Assembly (NCBI RefSeq): GCF_946151065.1
Contig: NZ_CAMGZA010000003.1
Coordinates: 186,001-250,000, forward strand
DNA length: 64,000 bases
From: Microbacterium sp. Marseille-Q6965
GTDB taxonomy: Bacteria > Actinomycetota > Actinomycetes > Actinomycetales > Microbacteriaceae
Reading direction: 5' to 3'
Part shown: piece by piece, positions 51,867 through 62,013 of the stretch
How positions within the stretch are numbered: the stretch's first letter is position 1
Layout: each line of letters begins with the position of its first letter
Notes under the pieces: model-generated
The model's input: only the letters and a program-made list of their open reading frames with translations
Database searches by the model: none
Told to the model about the DNA's origin: nothing
Position numbers and translations under genes: made by a program

Positions 51867-52934
51867 ATGGGGTCGGGGCACACGACGGCGACGGTGGCGA
51901 TCGGCGGGTTCACGGGCGATGGCGGCGAGGCGCCGTCCGGCCTGGCGCTGCATGCGTGGCGGGCGGGGACACCGCAGCTCGAGGCGCTGATCGACATCCC
52001 GAATCCCACGTGGTTCGAGTGGGACGCCGTGCGGCGGGTGCTCTTCGTCAGTCAGAGCGCGCTCACCACGGTGACGGCGATCGCCATTCCAGGCGGGCCG
52101 GAGTCGGCGCGCGTGCTCGATGTGATCGACATCGGGTGCGTGAACCCCGCCCACCTCGCCCTCGCGCCGGACCGGCGGGCGGTCGTCGTCGCCTGCTTCA
52201 CCGGCGGGGAGGTGATCGGCATCGAGATCGACGAGGCAGGCCGCTTCGTTGCGGTGCGTTCACGTGTCGCGGTGGCGGGGCTCGCCCCGCAGGCGACGCG
52301 GCGCAACGCACTCCAGTCCGACGCGGAGCCGCACCAGGTGGTCTTCGCCCCGGGCGGTGCCTCGTTCGACGTACCCGATCGTGCGCAGGATGTGGTCCAC
52401 CGGTTCCGATGGCGCGGCGGCGGCTCCTTCGCGCATGACGGCGTGGTGTCGCTGCGGCCCGGAAGCGGGCCCCGTCATCTCGTCCGCCACCCGGCACGGC
52501 CGGAGGTGGCATATCTCGTCGGCGAGCTCGACAACACGCTCGCGGTCTTGCGCGACGGGCCGAAGGGGTTCGCCCCACAGCACGTGCAGAGCACGCTGCC
52601 GGCCGACGTCTTCGGCGATAGCGCGGCGGCCGCAATCTTCACCACCGACGACGGCGAGCGCGTGTTCGTCTCGAATCGGGGGCACGACAGCCTCGCCGTG
52701 TTCGACGCGCGCACCGATCCCCTCCGGCCCCGCCCGGAGGGGTGGATCCCGATCGGCGGCCGCACTCCCCGCTTCTGCGGATATCTGGAACGCATCGGCC
52801 GGATCGCGCTCGCCGCGCAGGAGTCGGACGCCGTGGCCTTCGTGGCCGACGTCGACGCCGAGCTGACCGGCGAGGGCGAACGCACGATCGTCGCGCACCG
52901 AGCGCCGGCGTGCGTACGGGCCCTCGCCCTCTGA
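51867..52934 (+). CDS. Beta-propeller lactonase-family protein
   Basis: 355 aa, repeated seven-bladed-propeller strands (PTWFEWDAVRRVLFVSQSA; PAHLALAPDRRAVVVACFTGGEV; GPRHLVRHPARPEVAYLVGELDNTLAVL). The family contains 6-phosphogluconolactonase (Pgl of the beta-propeller type) and relatives. Within this cluster it could open the galactaro- or glucaro-lactone produced by the uronate dehydrogenase. No signal peptide, so cytoplasmic. ATG 51867 follows GAAAGGCGG. Confidence 0.8.
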   Translation: MGSGHTTATVAIGGFTGDGGEAPSGLALHAWRAGTPQLEALIDIPNPTWFEWDAVRRVLFVSQSALTTVTAIAIPGGPESARVLDVIDIGCVNPAHLALAPDRRAVVVACFTGGEVIGIEIDEAGRFVAVRSRVAVAGLAPQATRRNALQSDAEPHQVVFAPGGASFDVPDRAQDVVHRFRWRGGGSFAHDGVVSLRPGSGPRHLVRHPARPEVAYLVGELDNTLAVLRDGPKGFAPQHVQSTLPADVFGDSAAAAIFTTDDGERVFVSNRGHDSLAVFDARTDPLRPRPEGWIPIGGRTPRFCGYLERIGRIALAAQESDAVAFVADVDAELTGEGERTIVAHRAPACVRALAL

Positions 52935-52935
52935 G

Positions 52936-52958
52936 TGCGATACCCAACGCATATCGCA
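52936..52958. promoter_or_regulatory. Upstream inverted repeat B before the uronate importer
   Basis: Perfect 7-bp arms TGCGATA (52936-52942) and TATCGCA (52952-52958) with 9 bases between, sharing TATCGCA with motif A. A -35-like TTGACG lies at 52976-52981. About 86 bp before the first permease ATG. Confidence 0.55.
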
Positions 52959-53044
52959 CGATGCACATTCATGTGTTGACGGTATGACCGGCCGGCACTT
53001 GGCTGAAACACGACCCAACGACGGGAAACCAGACAAGGCACTCG

Positions 53045-54022
53045 ATGACGAACCTTCTCACGAGGACCATCACGACCTCACGTGACGGTCGACCTCCCCA
53101 GACCTCCGACATCCCCGTGCTCGCGCGGCGCTCGAGCGCCGCGCGCTGGCGCAGGGGGGCCACGCCCTGGCTGCTGCTGTCGCCCGTGATCGTCCTCATG
53201 ATCGCCTTCATCGCCGTGCCGGTCGTGTCGGTGTTCTGGGACAGCCTGTTCCAGCGCAAGCTGAGCGAGCCGTGGAACGACGGCTTCGTCGGGTTGGAGA
53301 ACTACCGCAGGATGCTCTTCGACGACCCCCTCTTCTGGCCGTCGCTGCGGTTCTCGGCCGTGTGGGTGGTGGCCGAGGTGGGGCTGCAGCTGGTGCTGGG
53401 GCTCATCATCGCGCTCGTCGTCAACGAGACGTTCCGCGGTCGCGGCGCCATGCGCGCCATCGTGTTCTCGCCCTGGGCCATCTCGGGGGTGCTCACGACC
53501 GCCATCTGGATCCTCGTGTACAACCCCGGCACCGGCGTCTTCCGCTTTCTGGCCGACCTCGGGATCGGCACGGGCACCCAGGCCGTGCTCGTGAACCCCG
53601 ACACCGTCATCCCCGCGGTCGTCGTCGCCGAGCTGTGGCGCGGCGTGCCGTTCTTCGCCATCATGCTGCTCGCCGAGCTCCAGAGCGCACCCCGCGAGCT
53701 CTACGAGGCCGCGGCCGTCGACGGCGCGGGCCGCATCAAGCGCTTCTTCCACGTCACGCTGCCGCACCTCAAGACCGCCATCGTCCTCACGACCCTGCTG
53801 CGCGGGGTGTGGGAGTTCAACAACGTCGACCTGCTGCTGACCATGACCAACGGCGGCCCGGCCGACATGACGACGACGCTGCCCCTCTACGTGGCCAAGC
53901 TCGCGACCGTCTCGCACGACTTCGGGTACGGATCGGCGCTCACGGTCTTCGGGTTCGTGATCCTGCTCATCGTGTCCCTCGTCTACCTCAAGCTCACCGC
54001 GTTCCAGAAGGAGCAGGACTGA
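53045..54022 (+). CDS. ABC transporter permease, MalF type (uronate importer)
   Basis: 325 aa with six predicted helices (PWLLLSPVIVLMIAFIAVPVV first) and EAA loop ELYEAAAVDGAGRIKRFFHV. First gene of the operon permease-permease-binding protein-enolase-dehydrogenase; one base separates it from its partner. The polar 35-residue N-terminus is common in this class. Confidence 0.9.
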   Translation: MTNLLTRTITTSRDGRPPQTSDIPVLARRSSAARWRRGATPWLLLSPVIVLMIAFIAVPVVSVFWDSLFQRKLSEPWNDGFVGLENYRRMLFDDPLFWPSLRFSAVWVVAEVGLQLVLGLIIALVVNETFRGRGAMRAIVFSPWAISGVLTTAIWILVYNPGTGVFRFLADLGIGTGTQAVLVNPDTVIPAVVVAELWRGVPFFAIMLLAELQSAPRELYEAAAVDGAGRIKRFFHVTLPHLKTAIVLTTLLRGVWEFNNVDLLLTMTNGGPADMTTTLPLYVAKLATVSHDFGYGSALTVFGFVILLIVSLVYLKLTAFQKEQD

Positions 54023-54023
54023 C

Positions 54024-54899
54024 ATGGCCATCGCCGCCCCCGCGCCCCTTTCCGCCGCGCGACGCAAGCCGGCCGCCGTCCGTCTGCGAGAGAGCCTGAG
54101 CTTCCAGGGCCGCATCACGCTGCCGATGGCTCTCTACCTCGTGTTCACGGTGGTGCCGTTCTACTGGATCTTCCTCTTCGCCTTCCGTGAGGCCGGATCG
54201 ACCGCATGGTTCCCCTGGCCGCTGACCTTTGACAACTTCGTCACGGTCTGGAACGAGGTGGGCTACCGCCACTTCTTCTGGAACAGCATGTGGGTCGGGG
54301 TGGCGACCACGGCGGCGACTCTTCTGCTCGCGCTGCCCTCCGGCTACGCGCTGGCGCGCTTCCGGTTCAAGGGCAAGGGCGGGTTCATGCTCGTGCTGCT
54401 GTGCACGCAGTTCATCCCGGGCGCGATGATGCTCATTCCGCTGTTCCAGGCCTTCAATGCGCTGGGACTGATCAACAACCTCGCGAGCCTGATCATCGCC
54501 GACACCGTCTTCGGCCTGCCGCTCGCGATCATGTTCATGCAGTCGTTCATCTCGAAGGTGCCGTTCGAGCTCGAGGAGGCGGCGATGATCGACGGCTGCA
54601 GCCGGTTCCACGCGTTCCGGCTGGCGGTGCTGCCCGTCCTCGGACCGGCGACGATCGCCGTGGGCTCGTTCAGCTTCATCAACGCGTGGAACAACTTCCT
54701 CTTCGGGCTCATGTTCATCCACACCCAGGAGCGGTTCACCCTGCCCGTGGGGCTCAGCTTCACGATGGGGGAGTTCGGCGTCGACTTCGGTGTGCTCGCC
54801 GCGGGCGGCCTCGTCGCGGCGCTACCCGTCATCGTCATCTTCGCCTTCATTCAGAAGTACCTCGTCCAGGGGCTCGGCGCCGGCGCCGTCAAGGGCTGA
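54024..54899 (+). CDS. ABC transporter permease, MalG type (uronate importer)
   Basis: 291 aa, six predicted helices (ITLPMALYLVFTVVPFYWIF first), EAA loop ELEEAAMIDGCSRFHAFRLA. Pairs with the preceding permease. As with the galactoside system no dedicated ATPase gene is present, implying a shared ATPase. Confidence 0.9.
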   Translation: MAIAAPAPLSAARRKPAAVRLRESLSFQGRITLPMALYLVFTVVPFYWIFLFAFREAGSTAWFPWPLTFDNFVTVWNEVGYRHFFWNSMWVGVATTAATLLLALPSGYALARFRFKGKGGFMLVLLCTQFIPGAMMLIPLFQAFNALGLINNLASLIIADTVFGLPLAIMFMQSFISKVPFELEEAAMIDGCSRFHAFRLAVLPVLGPATIAVGSFSFINAWNNFLFGLMFIHTQERFTLPVGLSFTMGEFGVDFGVLAAGGLVAALPVIVIFAFIQKYLVQGLGAGAVKG

Positions 54900-54935
54900 C
54901 GCGCCCGCCGACCCGCACCCAACAAGGAGAAAATC

Positions 54936-56243
54936 ATGCGTATGCGCAAGCCGATCGTGGCGCTCGCGGTGGGCAGTGTCGCCCTGTCGCTGGCTCTGGC
55001 CGGATGCAGCGGCGAGTCCGCCGCCTCCGACGGCTCCGTCACCATCACGTTCTGGGATCACAGCGGCAACCCCACGCGGGCCGAGACGTACCGGGAGCTC
55101 GCCGCCCAGTACGAGGAGGAGAACCCGGGCGTGACGGTCGACTTCCTCACGCTGCCGAGCGACTCGGCGTTCGACAAGATCCAGACCAGCCTCGCCTCGG
55201 GAGACGGCCCCGACATCGCCTCGATGAGCGGCACGTTCGTGGCACCGCTGAGCGCCCAGGGCGCCCTCGTGCCGCTGGACGAGTGGTTCGCCGACTCGCC
55301 CCTGGCCGACGAGCTCGATCCGGCACTCGTGGAGGTCTCGCGTGCGGACGCCCGCGACGGCAACCTCTACGCGCTGCCCTACACCATGACCAACGGCATC
55401 CTCTGGTACCAGACCGAGAAGTGGGCCGAGGCCGGATACCCCGAGGGCCCGCAGAGCTGGGACGACTTCTACGAGGGCGCCGAGAAGCTCACCGACCCGG
55501 GCGCCGGTCAGTACGGCTTCGCCATGCGCGGGGGCGCGGGCGGCGTGTTCCAGTTCATGCAGGCGATGTACGCGGAATCGGGCGTCGACCGGCTCTTCGA
55601 CGACGAGGGGGTCTCGACGATCGACGACCCGGCGAACCTCGAGGCGTTCGAGCGCTACGTCTCCCTCTACAAGACCGCCACGAGCGAGGCCGATCTGGGG
55701 TACGGCTACCCCGACATGATCGCGGCGTTCGGCTCGGGCGCCGCCGCCTCCGTGCAGCACAACCTGGGCTCGTACCCCGAGCACGAGGCCGCCCTGCCCG
55801 GCCAGTTCGCCGCGACATCGCTGTTCGAGAGCGCCGACGGTGATCGCGTGGTCATCGCCGATCCGGTGCCGTCCTTCGGCATCTTCGAGCGCAGCGAGCA
55901 CCCCGAGGAGACGTGGGACTTCCTGGAGTTCATGCTCAGTGCCGAGGCCAACGGGGCCCTGAACGAGACGATCGGGCAGATTCCCGCCAACGTCGAGGCC
56001 CGCGACGCGGAGTGGATCTCGGAGCGGCAGTCGGTGAGCACGGCGAGCGCCTGGATCAGCGACGAGAAGGCCGTGATCCTCTCCCCGCCCACCTACCTGC
56101 CCGACTACGGCACGATCCTGCGCAACGAGATGGAGCCCCAGCTGCAGAAGGTGCTGCTGGGGGAGCTGGACCCGGCCGATTTCCTCACGCAGTGGGCCGA
56201 CCGGATGACCGAGGAGCAGCAGGAATACATGGAGCAGCAGTGA
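54936..56243 (+). CDS. ABC transporter substrate-binding lipoprotein (uronate importer)
   Basis: 435 aa. Lipobox LAGC (Cys24); mature start VTITFWDHSGNPTRAETYRE, typical of family-1 sugar receptors; TNGILWYQTEKWAEAGYPEG in the ligand cleft region. ATG 54936 follows AAGGAGAAAATC. The stop overlaps the enolase-superfamily gene by 4 bp. Surrounding enzymes suggest that the ligand is a uronate or oligouronide. Confidence 0.9.
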   Translation: MRMRKPIVALAVGSVALSLALAGCSGESAASDGSVTITFWDHSGNPTRAETYRELAAQYEEENPGVTVDFLTLPSDSAFDKIQTSLASGDGPDIASMSGTFVAPLSAQGALVPLDEWFADSPLADELDPALVEVSRADARDGNLYALPYTMTNGILWYQTEKWAEAGYPEGPQSWDDFYEGAEKLTDPGAGQYGFAMRGGAGGVFQFMQAMYAESGVDRLFDDEGVSTIDDPANLEAFERYVSLYKTATSEADLGYGYPDMIAAFGSGAAASVQHNLGSYPEHEAALPGQFAATSLFESADGDRVVIADPVPSFGIFERSEHPEETWDFLEFMLSAEANGALNETIGQIPANVEARDAEWISERQSVSTASAWISDEKAVILSPPTYLPDYGTILRNEMEPQLQKVLLGELDPADFLTQWADRMTEEQQEYMEQQ

Positions 56244-57412
56244 CCGCCAGGATCGACTCCTTCGAGGTCCGCGTCTTCGAGACCGAGACGCGCTCGACCC
56301 GCGACCATCACGGACACCGGCATCCCGGTCCGCTCGCCGCCGCCCACGAAGCGCTCGTGACCGTGCGGGACAGCGAGGGCGCCGAGGGGCACGTCCTCAC
56401 CCCGGTGCGGAACGTCCGCGAGGACGCCTTCGCCGATCCGCTCCTGCGGGGGCTGGTCGGGCGGCCGGTGATGAGCGTGGAGCAGGTGATGCGCGACGTC
56501 GTCATGGCACAACGCGGCAACCCGGTCGACATCGCCGATCGGCGCATCGCCGTCGTGGACGAGCTGCTGTGGGACCTCATCGGTGTGCGGGCAGGCGCGC
56601 CGGTGTGGCGGCTGCTGGGCGGTGCCCAGGAGAGGGTGCGGGCCTACGCGAGCACGATGTGCGGAGACGAGATCGAGGGAGGCCTGGCCACTCCGGAGGA
56701 CTACGCGCGCTTCGCGCGGCAGCTCGTCGAGCAGGGGTATCGCGCGATCAAGCTGCACACCTGGTTCCCGCCCGTGGCGTTCGCGCCGAGCGTGAAGCGC
56801 GACATCGAGGCGTGTGCGGCCGTTCGCGAGGCGGTGGGCCCCGATGTCGACCTCATGCTCGACGGGTACCACTGGTACAACCGGCAGGAGGCCCTCACCA
56901 TCGGCCGCGCCATCGAGGAGCTGGGGTTCCGGTGGTTCGAGGAGCCGATGGAGGAGGTCTCGATCACCGCGTACCGATGGTTGAGCGACCAGCTCGACAT
57001 CCCCGTGATCGGGCCCGAGACCGCCTCGGGGCGGAACCTCTCACGCGGAGACTGGGCGCACTTCGGTGCCGTCGACATCCTCCGCATCGGCCCGCAGAAC
57101 GGGGGCGGCATCACCTCGTCGATGAAGGCGCTGCACATGGCCGAGAGCCTCGGCATGACCTGCGAGATCCACGGCAACGGCGCGGCCAGCCTCGCCGTGG
57201 TCGCGGCCACCTATGCCTCGCAGTTCTACGAGCGCGGTTTGCTGCATCCGCACTCCGACTACGACTGGCTGCCGCCGCACCTGTCGGGCCAGGTCGACCC
57301 GCTGGACGACGACGGCGGGGTGACGCTCCACGAGCGCCCCGGGATCGGCCAGCAGATCGACCTCGACCACATCCGACGCCACACCGTCCGCGCGTACGAG
57401 GTGACGGCGTGA
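56240..57412 (+). CDS. Enolase-superfamily enzyme, aldarate dehydratase or aldarolactone cycloisomerase
   Basis: 390 aa, mandelate-racemase-type. Metal ligands Asp208 (LMLDGYHW), Glu234 (WFEEPMEE) and Glu260 (VIGPETASG); catalytic Lys171 in IKLHTW and His311 in CEIHGNG. These fit galactarate/glucarate dehydratases and galactarolactone cycloisomerase, which deliver 3-deoxy-2-keto-hexarate for KdgD. Which one cannot be decided by eye. GTG 56240 overlaps the binding-protein stop. Confidence 0.87.
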   Translation: MTARIDSFEVRVFETETRSTRDHHGHRHPGPLAAAHEALVTVRDSEGAEGHVLTPVRNVREDAFADPLLRGLVGRPVMSVEQVMRDVVMAQRGNPVDIADRRIAVVDELLWDLIGVRAGAPVWRLLGGAQERVRAYASTMCGDEIEGGLATPEDYARFARQLVEQGYRAIKLHTWFPPVAFAPSVKRDIEACAAVREAVGPDVDLMLDGYHWYNRQEALTIGRAIEELGFRWFEEPMEEVSITAYRWLSDQLDIPVIGPETASGRNLSRGDWAHFGAVDILRIGPQNGGGITSSMKALHMAESLGMTCEIHGNGAASLAVVAATYASQFYERGLLHPHSDYDWLPPHLSGQVDPLDDDGGVTLHERPGIGQQIDLDHIRRHTVRAYEVTA

Positions 57413-57432
57413 CGACCGAAGGGGGAGCGACG

Positions 57433-58251
57433 ATGACGGAGCGCGTGGTGCTCATCACCGGGGCGGCCGGGCAGGTCGGCCGCATTCTGATGGACAGGCC
57501 GCCGCGTCCCGGGTGGCGCTATGTGCTGCTGGACGTCGTCGCGCCCGAGGGCGCCGACCGGCGCGACGACGCGACCGTCGTCATCGGCAGTGTCACGGAC
57601 GAGGTCCTCGTCCGCTCGGCCATGGCGGGGGTCACCGATGTCGTGCATCTGGGCGCGCTCAGCGTCGAGGACGAGTGGCAGCGCATCGTGCAGGTGAACA
57701 TCGACGGCACGCGGATCGTCCTCGACGCGGCCCGCGATGCCGGCGTCGGTCGATTCGTCTTCGCGTCGAGCAACCATGCCATGGGCTTCTACACACCGGC
57801 CGACGCCCCCGCCGGCGGTCTGCCCGATGACGCCCCGGCCCGCGCCGACACCTACTACGGCTGGAGCAAGGTGGCCGGGGAGGAGCTGCTGCGCCTGTAC
57901 TGCGAGCGGTACGGCATGAGGGGGGTGGCCGTGCGCATCGGACACTGCTTCCCCGAGCCGCTCACGGGCTCGCGCCTGGCCGTCTGGCTCTCGCCCGCCG
58001 ATGCGCGCGCGCTCGTCGACGCCGCCCTCGAGAACGACATCGACGCCTTCCAGATCGTCTGGGGCGCGTCGGCGAACACGCGCAGCTGGCTCTCGCGCGA
58101 GGGCGGGCGCCGCATCGGCTTCATCGCCCGCGACGACTCCGAGCGGTTCGCGGACCGCTTCCCACCGGAGCAGACGCGGGTGGACCCGACGACACCGCTC
58201 GGCGCCCACTTCACCGGGGTGCCGCTCGGCGAGCCGATGCGCACGCGCTGA
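57433..58251 (+). CDS. udh: Uronate dehydrogenase
   Basis: NAD-dependent oxidation of galacturonate or glucuronate to the aldarolactone. 272 aa, close to characterised Udh (about 265). Rossmann GAAGQVG (10-16), the Udh-like FASSNHAMGFY, catalytic Tyr142-X3-Lys146 in YYGWSK. ATG 57433 with upstream AAGGGGGAG was chosen over GTG 57409, which overlaps the previous stop. It ends the importer operon. Confidence 0.88.
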   Translation: MTERVVLITGAAGQVGRILMDRPPRPGWRYVLLDVVAPEGADRRDDATVVIGSVTDEVLVRSAMAGVTDVVHLGALSVEDEWQRIVQVNIDGTRIVLDAARDAGVGRFVFASSNHAMGFYTPADAPAGGLPDDAPARADTYYGWSKVAGEELLRLYCERYGMRGVAVRIGHCFPEPLTGSRLAVWLSPADARALVDAALENDIDAFQIVWGASANTRSWLSREGGRRIGFIARDDSERFADRFPPEQTRVDPTTPLGAHFTGVPLGEPMRTR

Positions 58252-58307
58252 CCGCGCGCTTTCCACGGGCTTGCGCTCCCGCGGCGATGCTCAGAGCGCA
58301 TCGAAAC

Positions 58308-58322
58308 ATATCTATTTGGAGC
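58308..58322. promoter_or_regulatory. Upstream motif C before kdgD
   Basis: ATATCTATTTGGAGC, 12 of 15 bases equal to motif A at 51769-51783, placed 73 bp before the kdgD start in a 144-bp gap. Nothing else is recognised in that gap. Confidence 0.4.
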
Positions 58323-58395
58323 TGGACAGGTATTGGTGCGCGGTGTGGGCTGAAGACATCAGGCGCTCCGATACGAACGCAGAGAGGCGACGAAA

Positions 58396-59328
58396 GTGAC
58401 GAACACGCAGGGCCGGGAACTGGCCGCGCAACTGGGGAGCGGGCTGCTGTCGTTTCCCGTGACGACGTTCGACGAGAGCGGTGATGTCGACCCGGCGCGC
58501 TACCGCGAGCACCTCGAGTGGCAGTCGAGTTTCGAGGTGGCCGGCCTGTTCGCGGCGGGTGGCACGGGGGAGTTCTTCTCGCTCACGCTCGAGGAGGTGC
58601 GCCAGGTGGTGGGGCTCGCGGTGGCGAGCGCGGCACCCGGTGTGCCGATCCTCGCCCCCGCGGGCGGCGCGACGCGCAACGCGATGCAGTACGTGCGCAT
58701 CGCGGAGGAGGCGGGCGCGGCCGGCATCCTGCTGTTCCCGCCGTACCTCACCGAGGTGAGCGAGGACGGGCTCTTCGAGCACGTCAGCGCGATCGCGGCC
58801 AGCACGGTGCTGCCGATCATCGTCTACGGTCGCGCCAACGGCGTGCCGACGCCGCGGACGGTGGTGCGCCTGGCGGAGAGCTGCCCCAATGTCATCGGAT
58901 ACAAGGACGGCCTCGGCGACCTCGAGCTGATGGCGAAGATCGTCTCGGCCGTGGGTGACCGCCTGCTCTACGTGGGCGGGCTGCCGACGGCCGAGACCTT
59001 CGCGCTCCCGTACCTCGAGCTGGGGGTCACCACCTACTCGTCGGCGATGTTCAACTTCGTGCCCGACTTCGCTCTCGGGTTCTATGCCGACGTGCGGGCC
59101 CGCGATCACGCCGAGGTCCGGCGCAAGCTGAACGAGTTCGTGCTGCCGTACATCGACATCCGCGACCGCGGGAAGGGGTACGCGGTGTCGATCGTCAAGG
59201 CGGGGGTGGACGCGGTGGGACGCTACGGCGGACCGGTGCGGCCGCCGCTGAGCGACCTGACCGCTGCCGAGCGGGCCGAGCTGTCGGAGCTCGTCGCGAG
59301 CGTGGCGCTGCCGGAGGCGGTGGCATGA
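58396..59328 (+). CDS. kdgD: 5-dehydro-4-deoxyglucarate dehydratase
   Basis: Dehydrates and decarboxylates 5-keto-4-deoxyglucarate to 2,5-dioxopentanoate (alpha-ketoglutarate semialdehyde). 310 aa, DapA/NAL barrel: GGTGEF (55-60), Tyr144 in IIVYGRANG and Schiff-base Lys170 in [12 protein letters not shown]. The loop GRANGVPTP is typical of KdgD rather than DapA. Overlaps the next gene by 4 bp. Confidence 0.93.
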   Translation: MTNTQGRELAAQLGSGLLSFPVTTFDESGDVDPARYREHLEWQSSFEVAGLFAAGGTGEFFSLTLEEVRQVVGLAVASAAPGVPILAPAGGATRNAMQYVRIAEEAGAAGILLFPPYLTEVSEDGLFEHVSAIAASTVLPIIVYGRANGVPTPRTVVRLAESCPNVIGYKDGLGDLELMAKIVSAVGDRLLYVGGLPTAETFALPYLELGVTTYSSAMFNFVPDFALGFYADVRARDHAEVRRKLNEFVLPYIDIRDRGKGYAVSIVKAGVDAVGRYGGPVRPPLSDLTAAERAELSELVASVALPEAVA

Positions 59329-60902
59329 GCGCGGCGCAGACCGTGATCACCGGGGAGCTTCTCATCGACGGGGCGTGGCGAGCGGGCACGGCCGGCGCGA
59401 TGCGCGCCTTCGATCCCGTGCGCGGGGAAGAGGTGGGACCGGCGTTCGGGATGGCCACGATCGACGACGCGCGCGACGCGGCGCGGGCGGCCGCCGCGGC
59501 CTTCCCTGCATTCCGTGCCCTGGAGCCCGCGGCCCGCGCCGCGTTCCTGCGGTCGATCGCGGACGGCCTGGATGAGGCCCGCGACGCCCTCGTGGAGCGC
59601 GCGCTCGTCGAGACCGGGCTGCCGGAGGCGCGCCTGGTGGGGGAGGTCGCGCGCACCAGCGGCCAGATGAGGTTGTTCGCCGATGTCCTCGACCGCGGCA
59701 CGGCGGAAGGAATCCGCATCGATCCCGCGCTCCCGGATCGCGCACCCGCGCCCCGGCTCGACATCCGTCAGCGGAAGGTTCCGCTGGGCCCCGTCGTCGT
59801 CTTCGGCGCGAGCAACTTCCCCTTCGCGTTCAGCAACGGCGGCGGGGACACGGCAGCCGCGCTCGCCGCCGGGTGCCCCGTGATCGTGAAGGCCCACCAG
59901 GCCCACCCGGGCGTGGCGGAGCTCGTCTCGCGGGTCATCGAGAGGGCGATGCGCGAGCACGGCCTTCCCGGCGGCGTCTACCAGTCGCTGCTCGGTTCGG
60001 GACGGGACGTGGGCACCGCCCTGGTGAAGGACGCGAGGGTGAAGGCCGTGGGCTTCACCGGCTCGCGGTCCGGCGGGCTGGCGCTCGTCCGCGCGGCGCA
60101 GGACCGGCCGGAGCCGATCCCCGTGTACGCCGAGATGAGCAGCATCAATCCCGTCTTCGTTCTTCCCTCGGCCGCGGACGGGACGCTCGGCGAGGGCTTC
60201 GTCGGCTCGCTCACCCTCGGCGCCGGCCAGTTCTGCACCAACCCGGGCCTCGTCTTCGTGCCACGCGACCCGGCGGGCGACGCGTTCGTCGATGCGGCCG
60301 TGGCGGCGGTCCGCCGGGCCGTGGGGCAGCCGATGCTGACCCGCGGCATCCACGACGCGTTCCAGTCCGGCTGCCAGCGGCTCGCCACCGTCGCGACCGA
60401 GATCGCACGCGGCACGCGCGGTCCGGGGCCCTGCGCCCCGGCCCCGCGCCTCTTCGAGGCGCATCTCGAGCAGTTCCTGGCGCGCCCCGAGCTGTCGGAG
60501 GAGGTATTCGGGGCCGCGGCCCTGCTCGTGCGCTACGACGACGCGGAGCGGCTGCCGGAGGTGGCGAGCCGTCTGGAGGGACAGCTCACCGCGACGATCC
60601 ATGTCGATCCCGAGGCGGAGGATGCGGCGGTGGCGGCGCGGCTCGCGACCGAGCTCGAGCTGCGGGTCGGCCGGATCCTCGTGGGCGGGTGGCCGACCGG
60701 CGTCGAGGTCGGCCACGCGATGGTGCACGGCGGACCGTTCCCGTCGACGTCGGACGGCCGCAGCACCTCGGTGGGCTCGCTGGCGATCGAGCGCTTCCTG
60801 CGCCCCGTCGCCTACCAGTCCTTCCCGGCGGCGCTCCTTCCCCGGTCCCTCCGCGACGGCACCGCGCTGCCGCGGCTCGTCGACGGGCAGCCGCTCGTGT
60901 AG
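59325..60902 (+). CDS. Alpha-ketoglutarate semialdehyde dehydrogenase
   Basis: Oxidises 2,5-dioxopentanoate to alpha-ketoglutarate with NAD(P). 525 aa, aldehyde dehydrogenase fold with Cys304 in [12 protein letters not shown] and Glu270 in [34 protein letters not shown] cofactor region typical of the KGSADH subgroup. The ATGA overlap with kdgD ties both steps together and completes the route to the TCA cycle. Confidence 0.92.
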   Translation: MSAAQTVITGELLIDGAWRAGTAGAMRAFDPVRGEEVGPAFGMATIDDARDAARAAAAAFPAFRALEPAARAAFLRSIADGLDEARDALVERALVETGLPEARLVGEVARTSGQMRLFADVLDRGTAEGIRIDPALPDRAPAPRLDIRQRKVPLGPVVVFGASNFPFAFSNGGGDTAAALAAGCPVIVKAHQAHPGVAELVSRVIERAMREHGLPGGVYQSLLGSGRDVGTALVKDARVKAVGFTGSRSGGLALVRAAQDRPEPIPVYAEMSSINPVFVLPSAADGTLGEGFVGSLTLGAGQFCTNPGLVFVPRDPAGDAFVDAAVAAVRRAVGQPMLTRGIHDAFQSGCQRLATVATEIARGTRGPGPCAPAPRLFEAHLEQFLARPELSEEVFGAAALLVRYDDAERLPEVASRLEGQLTATIHVDPEAEDAAVAARLATELELRVGRILVGGWPTGVEVGHAMVHGGPFPSTSDGRSTSVGSLAIERFLRPVAYQSFPAALLPRSLRDGTALPRLVDGQPLV

Positions 60903-60962
60903 CCGACCGCGCGGCGACACCACCCGCCCGCGGCGCGTCTCGCCGCCAGGGGGGAGGGGGGA

Positions 60963-61907
60963 TCAGTCGCCCGGGTACGCGACGCCCGTGAGCTCCTCTG
61001 ACAGCCGCCACAATCGGGCGGCGTCGCCCGCGCGCCGGAGCGGCCGGTAGGGCGCCTGCTCGGCCGGCGCACCTCCGAGGTGGCCGGGGCCGCTCGGCCC
61101 GTACAGCCGGCCCGGCCGCGCGTCGGGAGAGGTCGCGGCGTGCAGTGCCGGCAGCGCGGCGGTCTCCGGCGTGCCGGCCAGCAGCCCGCGCGCGGACGCC
61201 CAGCGGATCATCCGCACCCCTGCCGTGTCATCGGATCGACCGAGTTCGGGGCGGGCGGAGAGCAGGCTGGTCGGGGCCACGCCGGGGTGTGAGAGGTTGC
61301 TCGTGATCCCCCAGCCCAGCGCCTCGCTGCGGCGCTGCAGCTCGAGGCCGAAGTGACCGACGGCGATCTTCGACTGGCGATAGGCGCGCATGCCGTTGTA
61401 CCCGCGGGCCCAGGCGGGGTCGTCCCAGTTGATGCCGCCGCGTGCCGCCGCGATGCTCAATTGCGACGTCACGCGGGCGCGCCCGGCGCGCAGGAGCGGC
61501 AGCAGCTGCGCCACGAGCGCGAAGTGGCCGAGGTGATTCGTCCCGAACTGCAGCTCGAACCCGTCGGCCGTCGTCTGCCGCGTCGGCGGCGTCATGACGC
61601 CCGCGTTGTTGATGAGGACGTGGATCGGGCGACCATCGGCGCGCAGACGCTCGCCGAGCGCGGCGACGGAGTCGAGCGACGACAGGTCCAGCGGCAGCAG
61701 CTCGACCTCGGCGCCGGGCACGGCCCGGCGGATGCTGCCGGCCGCCGCCTCCCCCTTGCGCGGATTGCGCACGGGCAGCGCGAGGCGCGCGCCGGCCCGG
61801 GCGAGGCGGGTGGCGATGCGCAGCCCGATGCCGTCGCTTCCCCCCGTCACGACGGCTCGGCGGCCGTCGAGCGGCGGGATGGTGATATCGATGTTCCTGC
61901 GCGGCAT
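60963..61907 (-). CDS. Short-chain dehydrogenase, retinol dehydrogenase-like
   Basis: 314 aa. [21 protein letters not shown] (NADP site), INNAGVM, and catalytic YRQSK. The extra segment [18 protein letters not shown] is typical of the light-dependent protochlorophyllide-reductase/WWOX-like SDRs found singly in actinobacteria. It lacks the mycofactocin insertion, so it is not related to the four SDRs at 39.7-45.3 kb. Divergent from the XRE regulator, which may control it. ATG follows GAAGGAGAA. Confidence 0.87.
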   Translation of the reverse strand: MPRRNIDITIPPLDGRRAVVTGGSDGIGLRIATRLARAGARLALPVRNPRKGEAAAGSIRRAVPGAEVELLPLDLSSLDSVAALGERLRADGRPIHVLINNAGVMTPPTRQTTADGFELQFGTNHLGHFALVAQLLPLLRAGRARVTSQLSIAAARGGINWDDPAWARGYNGMRAYRQSKIAVGHFGLELQRRSEALGWGITSNLSHPGVAPTSLLSARPELGRSDDTAGVRMIRWASARGLLAGTPETAALPALHAATSPDARPGRLYGPSGPGHLGGAPAEQAPYRPLRRAGDAARLWRLSEELTGVAYPGD

Positions 61908-62013
61908 GTGGGTTCTCCTTCGTGTCGCGTCTCACTCTGCGGTCATCGCCGCACCGCATCCAGGACACGGCAGGTCGTGGATCACGCGACGCACGGGTGC
62001 GAGGATCGGTCCG

